Shown: positions 18,493 to 27,598, counted from the first letter of the stretch. The stretch: DNA of 64,000 nt from Vibrio echinoideorum (GCF_024347455.1 NZ_AP025484.1:310001-374000), one strand, 5' to 3'. Program-made: numbers and translations. The notes: generated by a model not told the origin, from the sequence alone.

Positions 18493-18694
18493 GATGATTA
18501 CTTCTCTTGTATTAGGCTTTGGTAGGAACTTTGAGTTCCTTGCTGACCTACTAATTATGGTTGTTTAATAGGAAGTAATAAACAGATGGGTTTTTATTAA
18601 AGCGTTCCTATTTTTGTCTTTTATCGTCACTTTAAGACAAATGTGTTTTATAATTGGCTTTATGAGGAAAGGTTATTTCTAAAAGGTTCATTAT

Positions 18695-20479
18695 TTGTCT
18701 GATCTAAACATGATGCGTTACTACACAAGGCTGGATTCGTTCGAGCCTAACATCTCACACTCGGTTACCTTGACTGAGGTTGCAGACAAGCTGTTTACTA
18801 GTTTGCGCCATGCGCGAACCTTGTTAGGCAAGATGCATCAGGCTGAGTGGGTAGTGTGGGAGCCTAAAGTGGGACGGAATCAACGTTCTAACCTGACATT
18901 ACGTTTTAGTAATCAAGAAATGACTCAACATGTTGCCAGTAAATTGATAGAGCAGGGCAAATACGAAAAAGCACTTTCTATTTTGGAAGATGACCGGGCT
19001 GTATTTGGCGCTCTTCTCCAAGAAACTTCCGGTGCGACGATTCGAGAAGGGTTACTGCACGTTCAATTAACTTACAAACGTAAGTTTGAGGACTTGTTCC
19101 CGCATCATATTCACCGCAGTAGTGAACGGTTTTTGATCAGGCAAGTGTTCAGTTGCCTAGTCACTTGTAATGGCAAGGGGAAGTTGAAGCCTGAACTTGC
19201 ACATCATTGGGAATATGATTCTGAGAAGTTGGTTTGGACTTTCTATTTGCGCCCCGGTCTCACTTTTCACGATGGTCAACCCGTCGACGCCAAACAGCTA
19301 GTATCGTTGTTTACCGCTTTACAACCGCTACCTTTCTATCAGACAGAGCTAGCTCATGTTGCTTCGGTTTACAGTGAGCAGCCGTTAAGGATCAGCTTCC
19401 AACTGACCAAGGCCGATACTGGTTTTGCTGGCTTGCTTGCTGGCGTTAAGTATTCAATTCAACCTGCTGCCCAAGTGACCCGTGAGCCATCGCCATTAAA
19501 TTCGGTATCTCATGCTGTTATTGGAACAGGGCCCTTCAAAGTGGTTGAGACCAATAATGAACGTATCAAACTCGCGGCATTTGAACATTATTATGGCTGT
19601 CGTTCTTTAACGGATGAGGTCACCATTTGGCAATTTGAAGAATCAATGTCGGGCAGTGCTCGTTTTGATGACAGCCAAATGCAAGTGTCACCTTATGAAG
19701 ACTCGTCTTGTTTTCATCAACTCGGAAAAAGCGATGCGGAGCTGGTGTCTGCAGAGACTGATGGCCTTCGTAGCCGGATCGAAGATGGCTGTTTGTTTAT
19801 CCTGTTCAATCAGAACTCAACGGCAAACTCGTTGAGCGATGAGCAGCGTAAATACCTCTCCGGGCTCGCCAGTCCGCAAGCTATTTTGTCTCAATTGGAA
19901 CAAAATCAAGGGTTGTTCAGCGTGTCTTTAGCTCAGAATATATTGCCAAGCTGGCAAAAATTGTATCGAACGCCGTCGAAAGAAGTTCAACTACCTAAAA
20001 AGATGACCATAGCCGTTTACAATTACTACGCCCTATATAGATGTGCTATTTGTGTATCTGACATATTGAAACGATATGGTGTCGAAGTTGAGGTAAATAC
20101 CTACAGTTTTCGAGAACTGGCTCAGCTATCTCAGAGTGGTGACCTTAAAGAAGACTTGGTGTTGTGTAACCTCAATCTCGATGACAATGCACCTTCTTCA
20201 CTGTTCTCGTGGTTGATGAATGATCCTGTTTTGCACTCTGCACTAGGAGAGATGAACAGCGATTGGCTGAAGCAGCGCTTAGATCATCATAAGGCATCGG
20301 TTGAACTGCCGAATTACTTGGCAGAGTTGGAGCCCGTTGCATCGACGCTGATCTCGGATTATTGGTTAGTGCCTATGTTCCATCACCTACAAACCGTGCG
20401 TTTCCAAGGTATTCTGAAGAATGTAGCCATCACGAACTGGGGTTGGCCAGATTTCAAGAATGTATGGTCTGCGGATTAA
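18695..20479 (+). CDS. SgrR-family transcriptional regulator with solute-binding domain
   Basis: The 594-residue protein has an N-terminal SgrR-type DNA-binding domain of about 115 residues (VTLTEVADKLFTSLRHARTLLGKMHQAEWVVWEPKVGR is the helix-turn-helix) joined to a periplasmic-binding-protein-type domain of family 5 (LTFHDGQPVDAKQLV and GTGPFKV). In E. coli SgrR responds to sugar-phosphate stress and activates sgrS; here no sugar transporter lies adjacent, so its target is unknown. The start is either TTG at 18695, with AAGG nine bases upstream, or ATG at 18710; the TTG has the better ribosome site. There is no signal peptide, so the binding domain is a cytoplasmic sensor. Confidence 0.88.
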   Translation: MSDLNMMRYYTRLDSFEPNISHSVTLTEVADKLFTSLRHARTLLGKMHQAEWVVWEPKVGRNQRSNLTLRFSNQEMTQHVASKLIEQGKYEKALSILEDDRAVFGALLQETSGATIREGLLHVQLTYKRKFEDLFPHHIHRSSERFLIRQVFSCLVTCNGKGKLKPELAHHWEYDSEKLVWTFYLRPGLTFHDGQPVDAKQLVSLFTALQPLPFYQTELAHVASVYSEQPLRISFQLTKADTGFAGLLAGVKYSIQPAAQVTREPSPLNSVSHAVIGTGPFKVVETNNERIKLAAFEHYYGCRSLTDEVTIWQFEESMSGSARFDDSQMQVSPYEDSSCFHQLGKSDAELVSAETDGLRSRIEDGCLFILFNQNSTANSLSDEQRKYLSGLASPQAILSQLEQNQGLFSVSLAQNILPSWQKLYRTPSKEVQLPKKMTIAVYNYYALYRCAICVSDILKRYGVEVEVNTYSFRELAQLSQSGDLKEDLVLCNLNLDDNAPSSLFSWLMNDPVLHSALGEMNSDWLKQRLDHHKASVELPNYLAELEPVASTLISDYWLVPMFHHLQTVRFQGILKNVAITNWGWPDFKNVWSAD

Positions 20480-20644
20480 TATTTCTAACTAAATAGATTC
20501 ACTATTCTTTTCTAGCCGATCTCGGCAGGTCCACATATAGCCAAAATATAAATTACACTAACCGGTTTACTTTTTCGTTTTGCTATGTAAACTAATCAGT
20601 GTAGTTTTTGCGTTGGGATAGACCCAATGATTAAAGAGATACCA

Positions 20645-21706
20645 ATGAAAAAATATCTATTACCGATTTTAGGAGTACTTGCCGTGGTCGCTATCGTAAG
20701 CACAGGTTCACAATCAAACGACAATCTAGATAAGCTTCCGAAGAAGTTTATTAACAGTGAGTTGGAATACAAATCGGGTATGTCTGATATTTTTTCAATC
20801 TTGAAAGCTTACGTGACTGTGGAAAGGAATGAGCCGGTGCCACGAGCTGCATTGCCTCTGAAACCGATGACAGCCGAGCAACTGATCGAAGAACAAGACG
20901 ATGTTGCTTACCGCTTGGGTCACTCTAGCGTGATGATGAAGCTGGATGGCAAGCTAGTGATGACTGATCCTGTGTTCAGTGATCGCGCATCGCCAGTGCA
21001 ATGGATGGGGCCAAAGCGCTTCCATCCAACACCAATCTCATTACAAGAACTGCCTGATATTGATGTGGTAGTGATCAGCCACGATCACTACGACCATTTA
21101 GACAAAGGTGCCGTAAAGGTATTAGCAGACAAAGTAGGGACATTTTTGGTGCCACTCAGAGTCGGTGCTCTACTAGAAAAGTGGGGCGTGGATAAAGCAA
21201 AGATAATTGAGTTGAACTGGTGGGAGTCGGCAACCGTTGCTGATATCGAGTTCACTTTGACGCCGACACAACATTTTTCTGGGCGTGGCTTACTTGATCG
21301 TGACCAAACACTGTGGGGGAGTTGGGTCATTAACGCTTCAGATAAGAAAGTCTTCTTTAGCGGTGACTCTGGTTACTTCAACGGCTTTAAAGAGATTGGT
21401 GAGCGTTTCGGACCGTTTGATTTAACCATGGTTGAAACGGGCGCGTATAATTCACTCTGGGCGGATATTCATATGTTCCCAGAGCAAAGCGTTCAAGCGC
21501 ACATTGACCTTAAAGGTAAGGTGATGATGCCAATCCACAACAGCACGTTTGACCTTTCTATGCACGATTGGCAAGACCCAATGGAGCAAGCACTGACGAT
21601 AAGCAAAGAGCGAGACGTGAAAATGGTGAGCCCTGTGATGGGTGAACGCCTAGTGATCGCAGAGCCAGTCCCCGTTCAAGCGTGGTGGAAACTAGCATCG
21701 AATTAG
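20645..21706 (+). CDS. exported MBL-fold hydrolase (UlaG/NAPE-PLD-like)
   Basis: The 353-residue protein begins with a signal peptide or membrane anchor (MKKYLLPILGVLAVVAIVSTGS). It then shows the metallo-beta-lactamase motif VVISHDHYDHLDKG (HxHxDH), LTPTQHFSGRG, FFSGDSGY and PIHNSTFDL. The order and the YRLGHSSVMMKLDGK segment match the NAPE-PLD/UlaG branch of the fold, which includes phospholipases and lactonases. The start at 20645 has GAGAT five bases upstream and gives a clean signal peptide; an ATG 18 bases earlier is possible. A short tandem repeat begins at its last codons. Confidence 0.85.
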   Translation: MKKYLLPILGVLAVVAIVSTGSQSNDNLDKLPKKFINSELEYKSGMSDIFSILKAYVTVERNEPVPRAALPLKPMTAEQLIEEQDDVAYRLGHSSVMMKLDGKLVMTDPVFSDRASPVQWMGPKRFHPTPISLQELPDIDVVVISHDHYDHLDKGAVKVLADKVGTFLVPLRVGALLEKWGVDKAKIIELNWWESATVADIEFTLTPTQHFSGRGLLDRDQTLWGSWVINASDKKVFFSGDSGYFNGFKEIGERFGPFDLTMVETGAYNSLWADIHMFPEQSVQAHIDLKGKVMMPIHNSTFDLSMHDWQDPMEQALTISKERDVKMVSPVMGERLVIAEPVPVQAWWKLASN

Positions 21707-21765
21707 AGCTGTTACCTAATTAGAACTGGCATCTAATTAAAACGGTCATCTAAGTTAGAGGTAGC
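21693..21765. repeat. degenerate 17-18 base tandem repeat over a stop codon
   Basis: About four imperfect copies of a unit like CATCTAATTAGAACTGG begin in the last codons of the hydrolase gene (the AATTAG stop region) and run into the intergenic space. It looks like expansion of the 3' end of the gene. Confidence 0.6.
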
Positions 21766-21798
21766 CATACCGCTAATCTATATCAAATCAGCTCATAC

Positions 21799-21838
21799 AA
21801 AAAACGCCACCGATCGTACGATTCGGTGGCGTTTTTTT
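21799..21838. terminator. terminator after the MBL hydrolase
   Basis: Arms AAAACGCCACCGA (21801-21813) and TCGGTGGCGTTTT (21823-21835) with flanking A- and T-runs. Bidirectional in form. A second hairpin GATCGGCT/AGCCGATC follows at about 21851-21877, serving the convergent marR gene. Confidence 0.92.
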
Positions 21839-21902
21839 CATCTTTCTAAAGATCGGCTTTGTTTCAAAGAGCCGATCTATTTCTAATCACTCATTCTCTA
21901 GA

Positions 21903-22328
21903 TCAGTTTTCTAGATTGTGAGCCATCTTGCTCGCGATCTTTCGAAACTGTTCTAACTCATCGTCGGCCATGCCTTTGGTCATTCTCTTCAGCATTTCAC
22001 GATCAATATTCGCGACCTTATTCATGATCTCTTGACCCTTATCGGTCAGAACCAATAACTGGCTGCGCTTGTCTTCGGGATTAGGCGATTTCTTCACAAG
22101 TTCCTGACTGATCAACGCGTTAACGAGCCTAGTGACTTGCGCCTTATCGCGGTTTAGGAAGTGTGCAATATCAATAGAAGTACATGGAGACTTCTTGGTA
22201 ATGATCTTCATTACACGAATATTCATTGGCGCGATGTCAGAGTCCAAACTCTCAATCTGTTCACTCATTTGACGTTTCAAAGAGTGTACCAAACGAAAGA
22301 TGGATTCTAGCGATGTGTTATCAGACAT
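21903..22328 (-). CDS. MarR-family transcriptional regulator
   Basis: The 141-residue protein is a MarR-type winged helix repressor. The DNA-recognition helix lies in CTSIDIAHFLNRDKAQVTRLVNALISQELV, and the wing is NPEDKRSQLLVLTDKGQEIM, the family's DxRSxxLxLTxxG signature. AAGGA precedes the ATG. It is divergent from a DUF2798 membrane protein gene, and two palindromes in the 98-base gap are its likely operators, so autoregulation and control of the neighbour are expected. No ligand-binding residues can be read with confidence. Confidence 0.95.
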   Translation of the reverse strand: MSDNTSLESIFRLVHSLKRQMSEQIESLDSDIAPMNIRVMKIITKKSPCTSIDIAHFLNRDKAQVTRLVNALISQELVKKSPNPEDKRSQLLVLTDKGQEIMNKVANIDREMLKRMTKGMADDELEQFRKIASKMAHNLEN

Positions 22329-22348
22329 AAACGATCCTTAGAAATCTA

Positions 22349-22391
22349 GTTGACAATATCAACCACTTTATTTATAGTTGACATTATCAAC
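22349..22391. promoter_or_regulatory. paired MarR operators
   Basis: Two near-identical palindromes, GTTGACAATATCAAC (22349-22363) and GTTGACATTATCAAC (22377-22391), lie 28 bases centre to centre between the divergent marR and DUF2798 genes. The form (15 bases, GTTGA/TCAAC arms) is typical of MarR sites. Confidence 0.85.
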
Positions 22392-22426
22392 TTAATTGTT
22401 CGTAAATTCAAGACAGGAATATAGAT

Positions 22427-22918
22427 ATGACGATTCAAGCAACATTAACGCCAACTCTTCCTGAGCAAAAAGCCACGCCTGTATTGCACAAAGCTTTGGT
22501 CATGATGAGTTTAATGCTGACGATTGGCGGCAGTTTAACAGCGGTTATGACTTACATGAATGTTGGATTCGGTGAGGCATTCATCGGCAATTGGCTATCA
22601 TCGTTAGCGCTTGCTGTCGTGATTATGATGCCAATCGGCATAGTGATGATGACTTTGGTGACTAAAGTCACTGCTAAGGCGTTGCCCAATTACGGCGAGA
22701 AAGCTCGCAACCTAATCGTGGGATTGATTATGGCTTTTATCATGGAGTCCATCATGGCATTTGTAACAGCGGCAAATAATATTGGATTTTCGGATCCATC
22801 GGCGTTTACCAGTGGATGGTTTAATGGATTTATTGCTGCGCTTCCTATTGGCCTTACGATCATGGTCGTGATGTCGATGACGGTTAAACCTAAGCTCGAA
22901 CGATTCATGAAGAGCTAG
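22427..22918 (+). CDS. tandem DUF2798 membrane protein
   Basis: The 163-residue protein has four hydrophobic segments in two similar pairs, each like the DUF2798 family (a helix, then GNWLSSLALAVVIMMPIG or SGWFNGFIAALPIGLTIMV). The repeated FxxGWxxxxxxAxPIGxxxM pattern marks both halves. The role of DUF2798 proteins is unknown; many lie next to MarR regulators, as here. It is the first gene of a likely two-gene unit with a DUF3861 protein, driven from the MarR-controlled region. Confidence 0.85.
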   Translation: MTIQATLTPTLPEQKATPVLHKALVMMSLMLTIGGSLTAVMTYMNVGFGEAFIGNWLSSLALAVVIMMPIGIVMMTLVTKVTAKALPNYGEKARNLIVGLIMAFIMESIMAFVTAANNIGFSDPSAFTSGWFNGFIAALPIGLTIMVVMSMTVKPKLERFMKS

Positions 22919-22952
22919 CCAAAATAATTTTTAAGCATTGCAGGAGATCCAC

Positions 22953-23258
22953 ATGACAGCACTCACAGGCAAACACAATAACTACCGTATCACTATCGAA
23001 GAAGTGAACATCAAAGAAGATCGTGAACTGCAAACCATGCAGTTTGAAATTGAAGACAGAGAGAATATGTTTGCGATTGTTGAGAAGATCAAACAAGACA
23101 GCGGCTTAGACGAGCAATCAGCAACGCGACTAGGGGTGAGCATTCGATTACTCGGCCCAATGATGATGCAAGACAGAAAGCACCCTCTGTTTGTTGATTT
23201 CATGCCTCATTTCAGAAACTTCATGCAGAATCTGAAGAAGACGTTAAAAGGGCAATAA
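22953..23258 (+). CDS. DUF3861 family protein
   Basis: The 101-residue cytoplasmic protein begins YRITIEEVNIKED after a short N-terminus and ends FMPHFRNFMQNLKKTLK, matching the DUF3861 family, of unknown function. Start 22953 is chosen because AGGAG lies seven bases upstream; a frame 15 bases longer has no such site. It follows the DUF2798 gene by 34 bases and precedes a terminator, so it belongs to the MarR-controlled unit. Confidence 0.85.
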   Translation: MTALTGKHNNYRITIEEVNIKEDRELQTMQFEIEDRENMFAIVEKIKQDSGLDEQSATRLGVSIRLLGPMMMQDRKHPLFVDFMPHFRNFMQNLKKTLKGQ

Positions 23259-23284
23259 AGCCTAGTCATCAGTAGTACGCTTAG

Positions 23285-23313
23285 AAAGCCAGTAATCAAT
23301 TTACTGGCTTTTT
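23285..23313 (+). terminator. terminator after DUF3861 gene
   Basis: Arms AAAGCCAGTAA (23285-23295) and TTACTGGCTTT (23301-23311), loop of five bases, then a T-run. Confidence 0.92.
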
Positions 23314-23465
23314 CCTTATTGAAATCAACATAGTTTTATGTAGTTACGTTTAGAATATGCGAAAATTGATGGTTGAATTTTCGGTGTTGGTTCGTTGTTT
23401 AATTGTCTATTCAAGCTTCAAGAAATCCGATATTATACTGGTCATAAAACTAAAGGTGGTATTAT

Positions 23466-24230
23466 ATGACAAATGTATTTGAGCAAGCAGCTGAAGAACT
23501 GCTGAGTCGCCGCGTCGCGGGAACTAAAGCACCAAGATTGGACGAACAGTATCGTCCGAATAACTTGGAAGATGCGTTGAAAATTCAAGCATCAATGATT
23601 GACCTTCAGAGCGATAAAGTAGGTGGGTGGAAGTGTTTACTGCCTCTTGCTGAAGAGAAGTTTATTGTTGCGCCTATCTTTTCGGGCAGTATTCAACAAG
23701 GTGAGGTTTGTGAACTGTTTGCAGACAACAACGTTGTTCGTGTAGAACCTGAAATTGCTTTTACTCTTGCAAAGAGCCTGCCTGCAAACCCAGAAGGTTA
23801 CAGTGAAGAGCAAATCAATGAAGCGATTGGTTCTTGCCATATGGCTCTTGAATTAATGCAATCTCGCTTTGCTGATGACAGCGGTGCCGAGTTCTATGAA
23901 AGACTTGCTGACGGCCTAGTAAACCAAGGCTTGTTCATCGGCCCTGAGATTGATCGCGAAAAAGCGTTCACCTCTGCTGAGATCAGTATTGAAGTAACTC
24001 AAGGCGAGCAAGTTCAAGCATTTGACGGTAAGCACCCGAATACACTGCCACCAAGCCCAATCTACTGGCTGATTAACTACATGACGCGTCGTGGTGTTGA
24101 TTTCCAAGCGGGTGAAGCAATCATCACGGGTTCTTACTGCGGTATCGTAGAAATGGAATTCGATAAGCTAACGACATTCCATTACCAAGATATTGGCGAA
24201 TACCAAGTAACGTTTAAGCAGAAACGCTAA
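23466..24230 (+). CDS. 2-keto-4-pentenoate hydratase/FAH-family enzyme
   Basis: The 254-residue protein belongs to the fumarylacetoacetate hydrolase superfamily in the hydratase/decarboxylase branch (MhpD, DmpE, DmpH types). Seen: VGGWKCLLP (in place of GYKIG-like), VEPEIAFTLAKSLP with the metal-binding E-x-E, and TGSYCGIVEM near the C-terminus. Enzymes of this branch use a divalent metal to hydrate or decarboxylate 2-oxo-4-enoic acids. No aromatic ring-cleavage genes are nearby, so the substrate is unsure. AGGTGG precedes the ATG. Confidence 0.85.
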   Translation: MTNVFEQAAEELLSRRVAGTKAPRLDEQYRPNNLEDALKIQASMIDLQSDKVGGWKCLLPLAEEKFIVAPIFSGSIQQGEVCELFADNNVVRVEPEIAFTLAKSLPANPEGYSEEQINEAIGSCHMALELMQSRFADDSGAEFYERLADGLVNQGLFIGPEIDREKAFTSAEISIEVTQGEQVQAFDGKHPNTLPPSPIYWLINYMTRRGVDFQAGEAIITGSYCGIVEMEFDKLTTFHYQDIGEYQVTFKQKR

Positions 24231-24291
24231 TTACGTTTACCTGCTAAGTTTACAAAAACGCTAGCTTCTATTGGCGCACTATCTATTATCG

Positions 24292-24327
24292 AAAGGCTAT
24301 TTACTGACTAGTAAATAGCCTTTTTTA
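24292..24327 (+). terminator. terminator after hydratase gene
   Basis: Arms AAGGCTATTTAC (24293-24304) and GTAAATAGCCTT (24311-24322) followed by T-run. Strong hairpin. Confidence 0.92.
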
Positions 24328-24376
24328 TTAAGTGATGTTCAATAGGGTTCTTATTACTTTGCATTTAATTGGGCGC

Positions 24377-24400
24377 TTAGACGTTTAGACGTTTAGACGT
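24377..24400. repeat. three copies of TTAGACGT
   Basis: Three perfect 8-base copies lie in the leader of the antiporter gene, about 60 bases before its likely start. Confidence 0.85.
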
Positions 24401-24460
24401 TGACAAGTTCTAAGTGTGACATTAGTCTCTCTTCTCCCTGTTCTATTGCGTTGTCGTTCC

Positions 24461-25819
24461 ATGTCTAATTCGAAAAATTCTAATGCTGTAATTGCACCTT
24501 CTGCAGTTGCACTTATCCCTCTGATTGTTTTCCTTTCGCTGTTTATTGGCGTAGGTACGTACTTGTCCTTGCAAGGCGTTGACTTTGCGTTCTATCAGCT
24601 TCCAGCTCCGATTGCGGCTTTGCCTGCGGTGATGTTGGCGCTGTTACTAAGCAAAGATAAATTGAACCGTGCTATCGAGCAATTCCTGAGTGGAGTCGGT
24701 CACAAAGACATTATTGCAATGTGTATGATCTACCTATTGGCGGGTGCTTTTGCGGCTGTGGCTAAAGCGTCTGGTGGCGTTGACGCGACCGTAAACCTTG
24801 GCCTATCTGCTATTCCAACCAGCATGATTCTGCCGGGTATCTTCCTTATTTCTGCTTTCATCGCAACAGCAATGGGCACTTCGATGGGTACCATCGCTGC
24901 GGTTGCACCTGTGGCGTTAGGCATTGCAGATTCAGCAGGCATGAGCATTCCACTGACAGCAGGTGTTGTTTTGAGTGGTGCGATGTTTGGTGACAACCTG
25001 TCTATCATCTCTGATACCACCATTGCCGCGACACGTTCGCAAGGCTGTGAGATGAGAGATAAGTTTAAAGAGAACATCCGCATTGCACTTCCAGCTGCTC
25101 TTATCGCGATTGTTATCTTTGCTTTTAACAGCACTGCAACTCAGGTTCCTGAAACAGGCCCAATCGAGTGGCTGAAAGTACTGCCGTACATCACTATTTT
25201 GATTCTTGCTGTATCGGGCATGAATGTGTTCGTTGTGCTGACAATTGGTATCTTGCTGGCGGGTGGTGTAAGTCTAGGTTCTGTTGAGAACTACGGTTTG
25301 ACCGATTACGCTCAAGATATCTATGCTGGCTTTGGCAACATGCAGGAGATCTTCTTACTGTCGATGTTGATTGGTGGTTTGAGTGAGCTAATGCGTCGCC
25401 AAGGTGGACTGGCGTTTCTGACTAACTTAGTGAGCGGTTTGATTCGTGCGTTTGGTTCTTCACACTCTAAGCAAGCCAATGGCAGTGCGAGTGAGCTCGG
25501 TATTGCTGGCTTGGTATCAATGGTGAACCTATGTACGGCAAACAATACGGTAGCGATTATTGTATCTGGCAGCGTGGCTCGCCAATTAGCTGAAGAAAAT
25601 AACGTGTCTCCACGTCGCTCTGCCAGCTTATTGGATATCTTCTCTTGTGTGATTCAAGGCGTACTGCCTTATGGTGCGCAGGTGTTGCTATTAGGTTCAG
25701 TATTTAACTTGTCTCCCTTGGATATTGTGGCTAACTCTTACTACTGTTTTGCTCTTGCGATCGTGGCTGTGTTTGCCGTGTTTATCAAGCATCCAGCGCG
25801 CCAAGTAGCTAAAGCTTAG
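24461..25819 (+). CDS. NhaC-type Na+/H+ antiporter family protein
   Basis: The 452-residue polytopic membrane protein has around eleven hydrophobic segments and matches the Na+/H+ antiporter NhaC family (two family domains, N-terminal and main). The segment SGAMFGDNLSIISDTTIAATRSQGCEM near residue 180 is the family signature, with conserved Asp residues. It likely exchanges ions or charged organic compounds across the inner membrane. The start is uncertain: ATG at 24461 gives the usual N-terminus but has no Shine-Dalgarno; a GTG at 24416 would add 15 residues and also lacks one. A strong terminator follows. Confidence 0.9.
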   Translation: MSNSKNSNAVIAPSAVALIPLIVFLSLFIGVGTYLSLQGVDFAFYQLPAPIAALPAVMLALLLSKDKLNRAIEQFLSGVGHKDIIAMCMIYLLAGAFAAVAKASGGVDATVNLGLSAIPTSMILPGIFLISAFIATAMGTSMGTIAAVAPVALGIADSAGMSIPLTAGVVLSGAMFGDNLSIISDTTIAATRSQGCEMRDKFKENIRIALPAALIAIVIFAFNSTATQVPETGPIEWLKVLPYITILILAVSGMNVFVVLTIGILLAGGVSLGSVENYGLTDYAQDIYAGFGNMQEIFLLSMLIGGLSELMRRQGGLAFLTNLVSGLIRAFGSSHSKQANGSASELGIAGLVSMVNLCTANNTVAIIVSGSVARQLAEENNVSPRRSASLLDIFSCVIQGVLPYGAQVLLLGSVFNLSPLDIVANSYYCFALAIVAVFAVFIKHPARQVAKA

Positions 25820-25856
25820 TACCAACTTATCAAGCTTAGTCATCATTGATTTCGAT

Positions 25857-25882
25857 AGAAGGCTCCGCAAGGAGCCTTTTTT
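25857..25882 (+). terminator. terminator after antiporter gene
   Basis: Arms AAGGCTCC (25859-25866) and GGAGCCTT (25871-25878) with a 4-base loop and following T6. Confidence 0.92.
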
Positions 25883-25931
25883 GTGCCTGTTCTGAATGGG
25901 CAGACAATTAAGGCTTGATTTGAGGTTAAAG

Positions 25932-25959
25932 AAAACCGCCTGTGAATGAAGGCGGTTTT
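25932..25959. terminator. terminator of the isochorismatase-like gene
   Basis: Arms AAAACCGCC (25932-25940) and GGCGGTTTT (25951-25959); the minus-strand side is followed by a T-containing tract. It closes the gene ending at 25968. Confidence 0.85.
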
Positions 25960-25967
25960 GAATTTAG

Positions 25968-26528
25968 TTAAAGCAGGTTCTCAAGTTCATTCGCGGACGC
26001 GACATTTGCATAGCCAAAGCTAAGAGCAACCATAAATGCAGCGTGGACATGCGCTGCTGACACGGTAATGCCGTTGAATTCCATATCTAACGTTGTGCAA
26101 GCGTCGTGCGCTACATGGCACTCATAGCCTAAATCGGTAGCTGCGCGAGTTACAGCATCAATACACATGTGGCTCATTGCGCCGACAATGATCAGTTTTT
26201 CAATTCCTTTTGCCTTCAGTACTTCGTTCAGCTCTGTTTCTCTAAAGCTGTTTATTTGATGTTTTACAATCACAAGTTCACCTTCTTGAGGTGCGACACT
26301 GTTGTGGATTTGAGCACCGTTTGAGCCCGGCTGGAAGAAGGGCGCCTCATTGGTTGGGAACTCATGACGAACATGAACAATAGGAAGCTGTTTCTTTCTA
26401 AATGCGGTTAGTAATTGAGAGCCTTTTTGGGCTGCTTTTTCTGTCTCAGACAGCGGCCATTTCGCTCCCTCGTATGAAGGGAAGTAGTCATTTTGAAAGT
26501 CGATAAGTAGTAGTGCAGTGTTTGTCAT
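25968..26528 (-). CDS. isochorismatase-like cysteine hydrolase
   Basis: The 186-residue protein has the three catalytic residues of the isochorismatase-like fold: Asp in LLIDFQNDYF (D near residue 9), Lys in VKHQINSF near residue 85, and Cys in GAMSHMCIDAVTRAA near residue 118. Family members include nicotinamidases, N-carbamoylsarcosine amidases and other amidohydrolases; the exact substrate cannot be told. Start 26528 fits the family and leaves out 35 upstream codons that look unlike it. It is divergent from a GlxA-like AraC regulator, a common arrangement in which the regulator controls the hydrolase. Confidence 0.9.
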   Translation of the reverse strand: MTNTALLLIDFQNDYFPSYEGAKWPLSETEKAAQKGSQLLTAFRKKQLPIVHVRHEFPTNEAPFFQPGSNGAQIHNSVAPQEGELVIVKHQINSFRETELNEVLKAKGIEKLIIVGAMSHMCIDAVTRAATDLGYECHVAHDACTTLDMEFNGITVSAAHVHAAFMVALSFGYANVASANELENLL

Positions 26529-26605
26529 AGTCCATACCTTTGTATTTAGTGTATTGCGGTGTAGGAATATTATGAATACTCTGTATTTTTTATCGCACGT
26601 CAAAA

Positions 26606-27598
26606 ATGACAGACTATATGGCAATAGTGACAAAATCAGTAATGGTCGAAATCATCGACTATCCAGGTTCTCTTCAGAGTGCAGTGTTCGGGGTGAAAGA
26701 GTTTCTTCAGATGGCCAATAGCCTTGATCCTTCCAATGAACAGGTTCAGTTTCATGTTGAGATTAAGCCTCACGATGACTTGGCTTGTTCAACCGGCCAT
26801 TCAATAGGCACCTTACAAGACAGTTCAACCTTTGGTTCAAAGGCCGATATCATTTTATTGCCGCCAAACTTAGATGGTCGCTACTACCTAGAGCCGGATG
26901 AAAGGCTGTTAGATTACCTTGTTGAGTCTCATCAACGAGGGTCGATACTGTGCTCGGCATGTGCGGGCGTGTTTATTTTGGCGAAGACGGGGCTACTGCA
27001 AGGTCGAACCGTGACAACCCATTGGCAAGCACAACAAAAGTTCTCGGCTCTCTATTCGGACATCGATGTCGATATCGACAAAATCTTGATTGATGACGCT
27101 GACATCATCACAGCTGGTGGTTTGATGTCGTGGATGGATCTGGCTTTGTCTATCCTGACAAAATACACGACTCCGACCAATACTCGTAATCTAGGTAAGT
27201 ATCTCGTACTTGATACTGGGTTGAGGGAACAGCGCTATTATCAGAGTTTTACGCCGAATTATGCTCACGGTAATGACAAGATTGTATCGGTGCAGCACTT
27301 TATTCAGAAAAACTACCACTTATCTTTAACTCTTGATCAGTTGGCTGAAGAAGCGTTCATGACCCGAAGAACTTTTATCCGTCAATTTACTAAAGCAACT
27401 ACCTTTACGCCGATCAATTACATCCAACATGTGCGTATTCAAAGTGCCTGTGAACTACTGGAAAGTTCTCATAAACCGGTAGATCAAATCAGCTATTTAG
27501 TCGGCTATGAAGACGTAAATAGCTTTCGAAAAGTCTTTTTGAAAATCATCGGCTTAACACCATCAAGATTTCGTTCTAGATTTCTCGCCGAGGAATGA
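26606..27598 (+). CDS. GlxA-like AraC regulator with DJ-1/PfpI domain
   Basis: The 330-residue regulator has an N-terminal DJ-1/PfpI-like domain (about 10-190) and a C-terminal AraC double helix-turn-helix (about 230-325, ending VDQISYLVGYEDVNSFRKVFLKIIGLTPSRFR). The nucleophile-elbow segment SILCSACAGVFILAKTGLLQGR keeps a cysteine, though DJ-1 regulators are usually not enzymes. It is divergent from the isochorismatase-like gene, whose expression it probably controls. No ribosome site is visible; the start could be 26606, 26618 or 26642. Confidence 0.9.
   Translation: MTDYMAIVTKSVMVEIIDYPGSLQSAVFGVKEFLQMANSLDPSNEQVQFHVEIKPHDDLACSTGHSIGTLQDSSTFGSKADIILLPPNLDGRYYLEPDERLLDYLVESHQRGSILCSACAGVFILAKTGLLQGRTVTTHWQAQQKFSALYSDIDVDIDKILIDDADIITAGGLMSWMDLALSILTKYTTPTNTRNLGKYLVLDTGLREQRYYQSFTPNYAHGNDKIVSVQHFIQKNYHLSLTLDQLAEEAFMTRRTFIRQFTKATTFTPINYIQHVRIQSACELLESSHKPVDQISYLVGYEDVNSFRKVFLKIIGLTPSRFRSRFLAEE

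Noticed and set aside
24730-25134. A 134-codon minus-strand frame inside the antiporter gene.
   Set aside because: Shadow of the strongly supported NhaC-type gene on the other strand.
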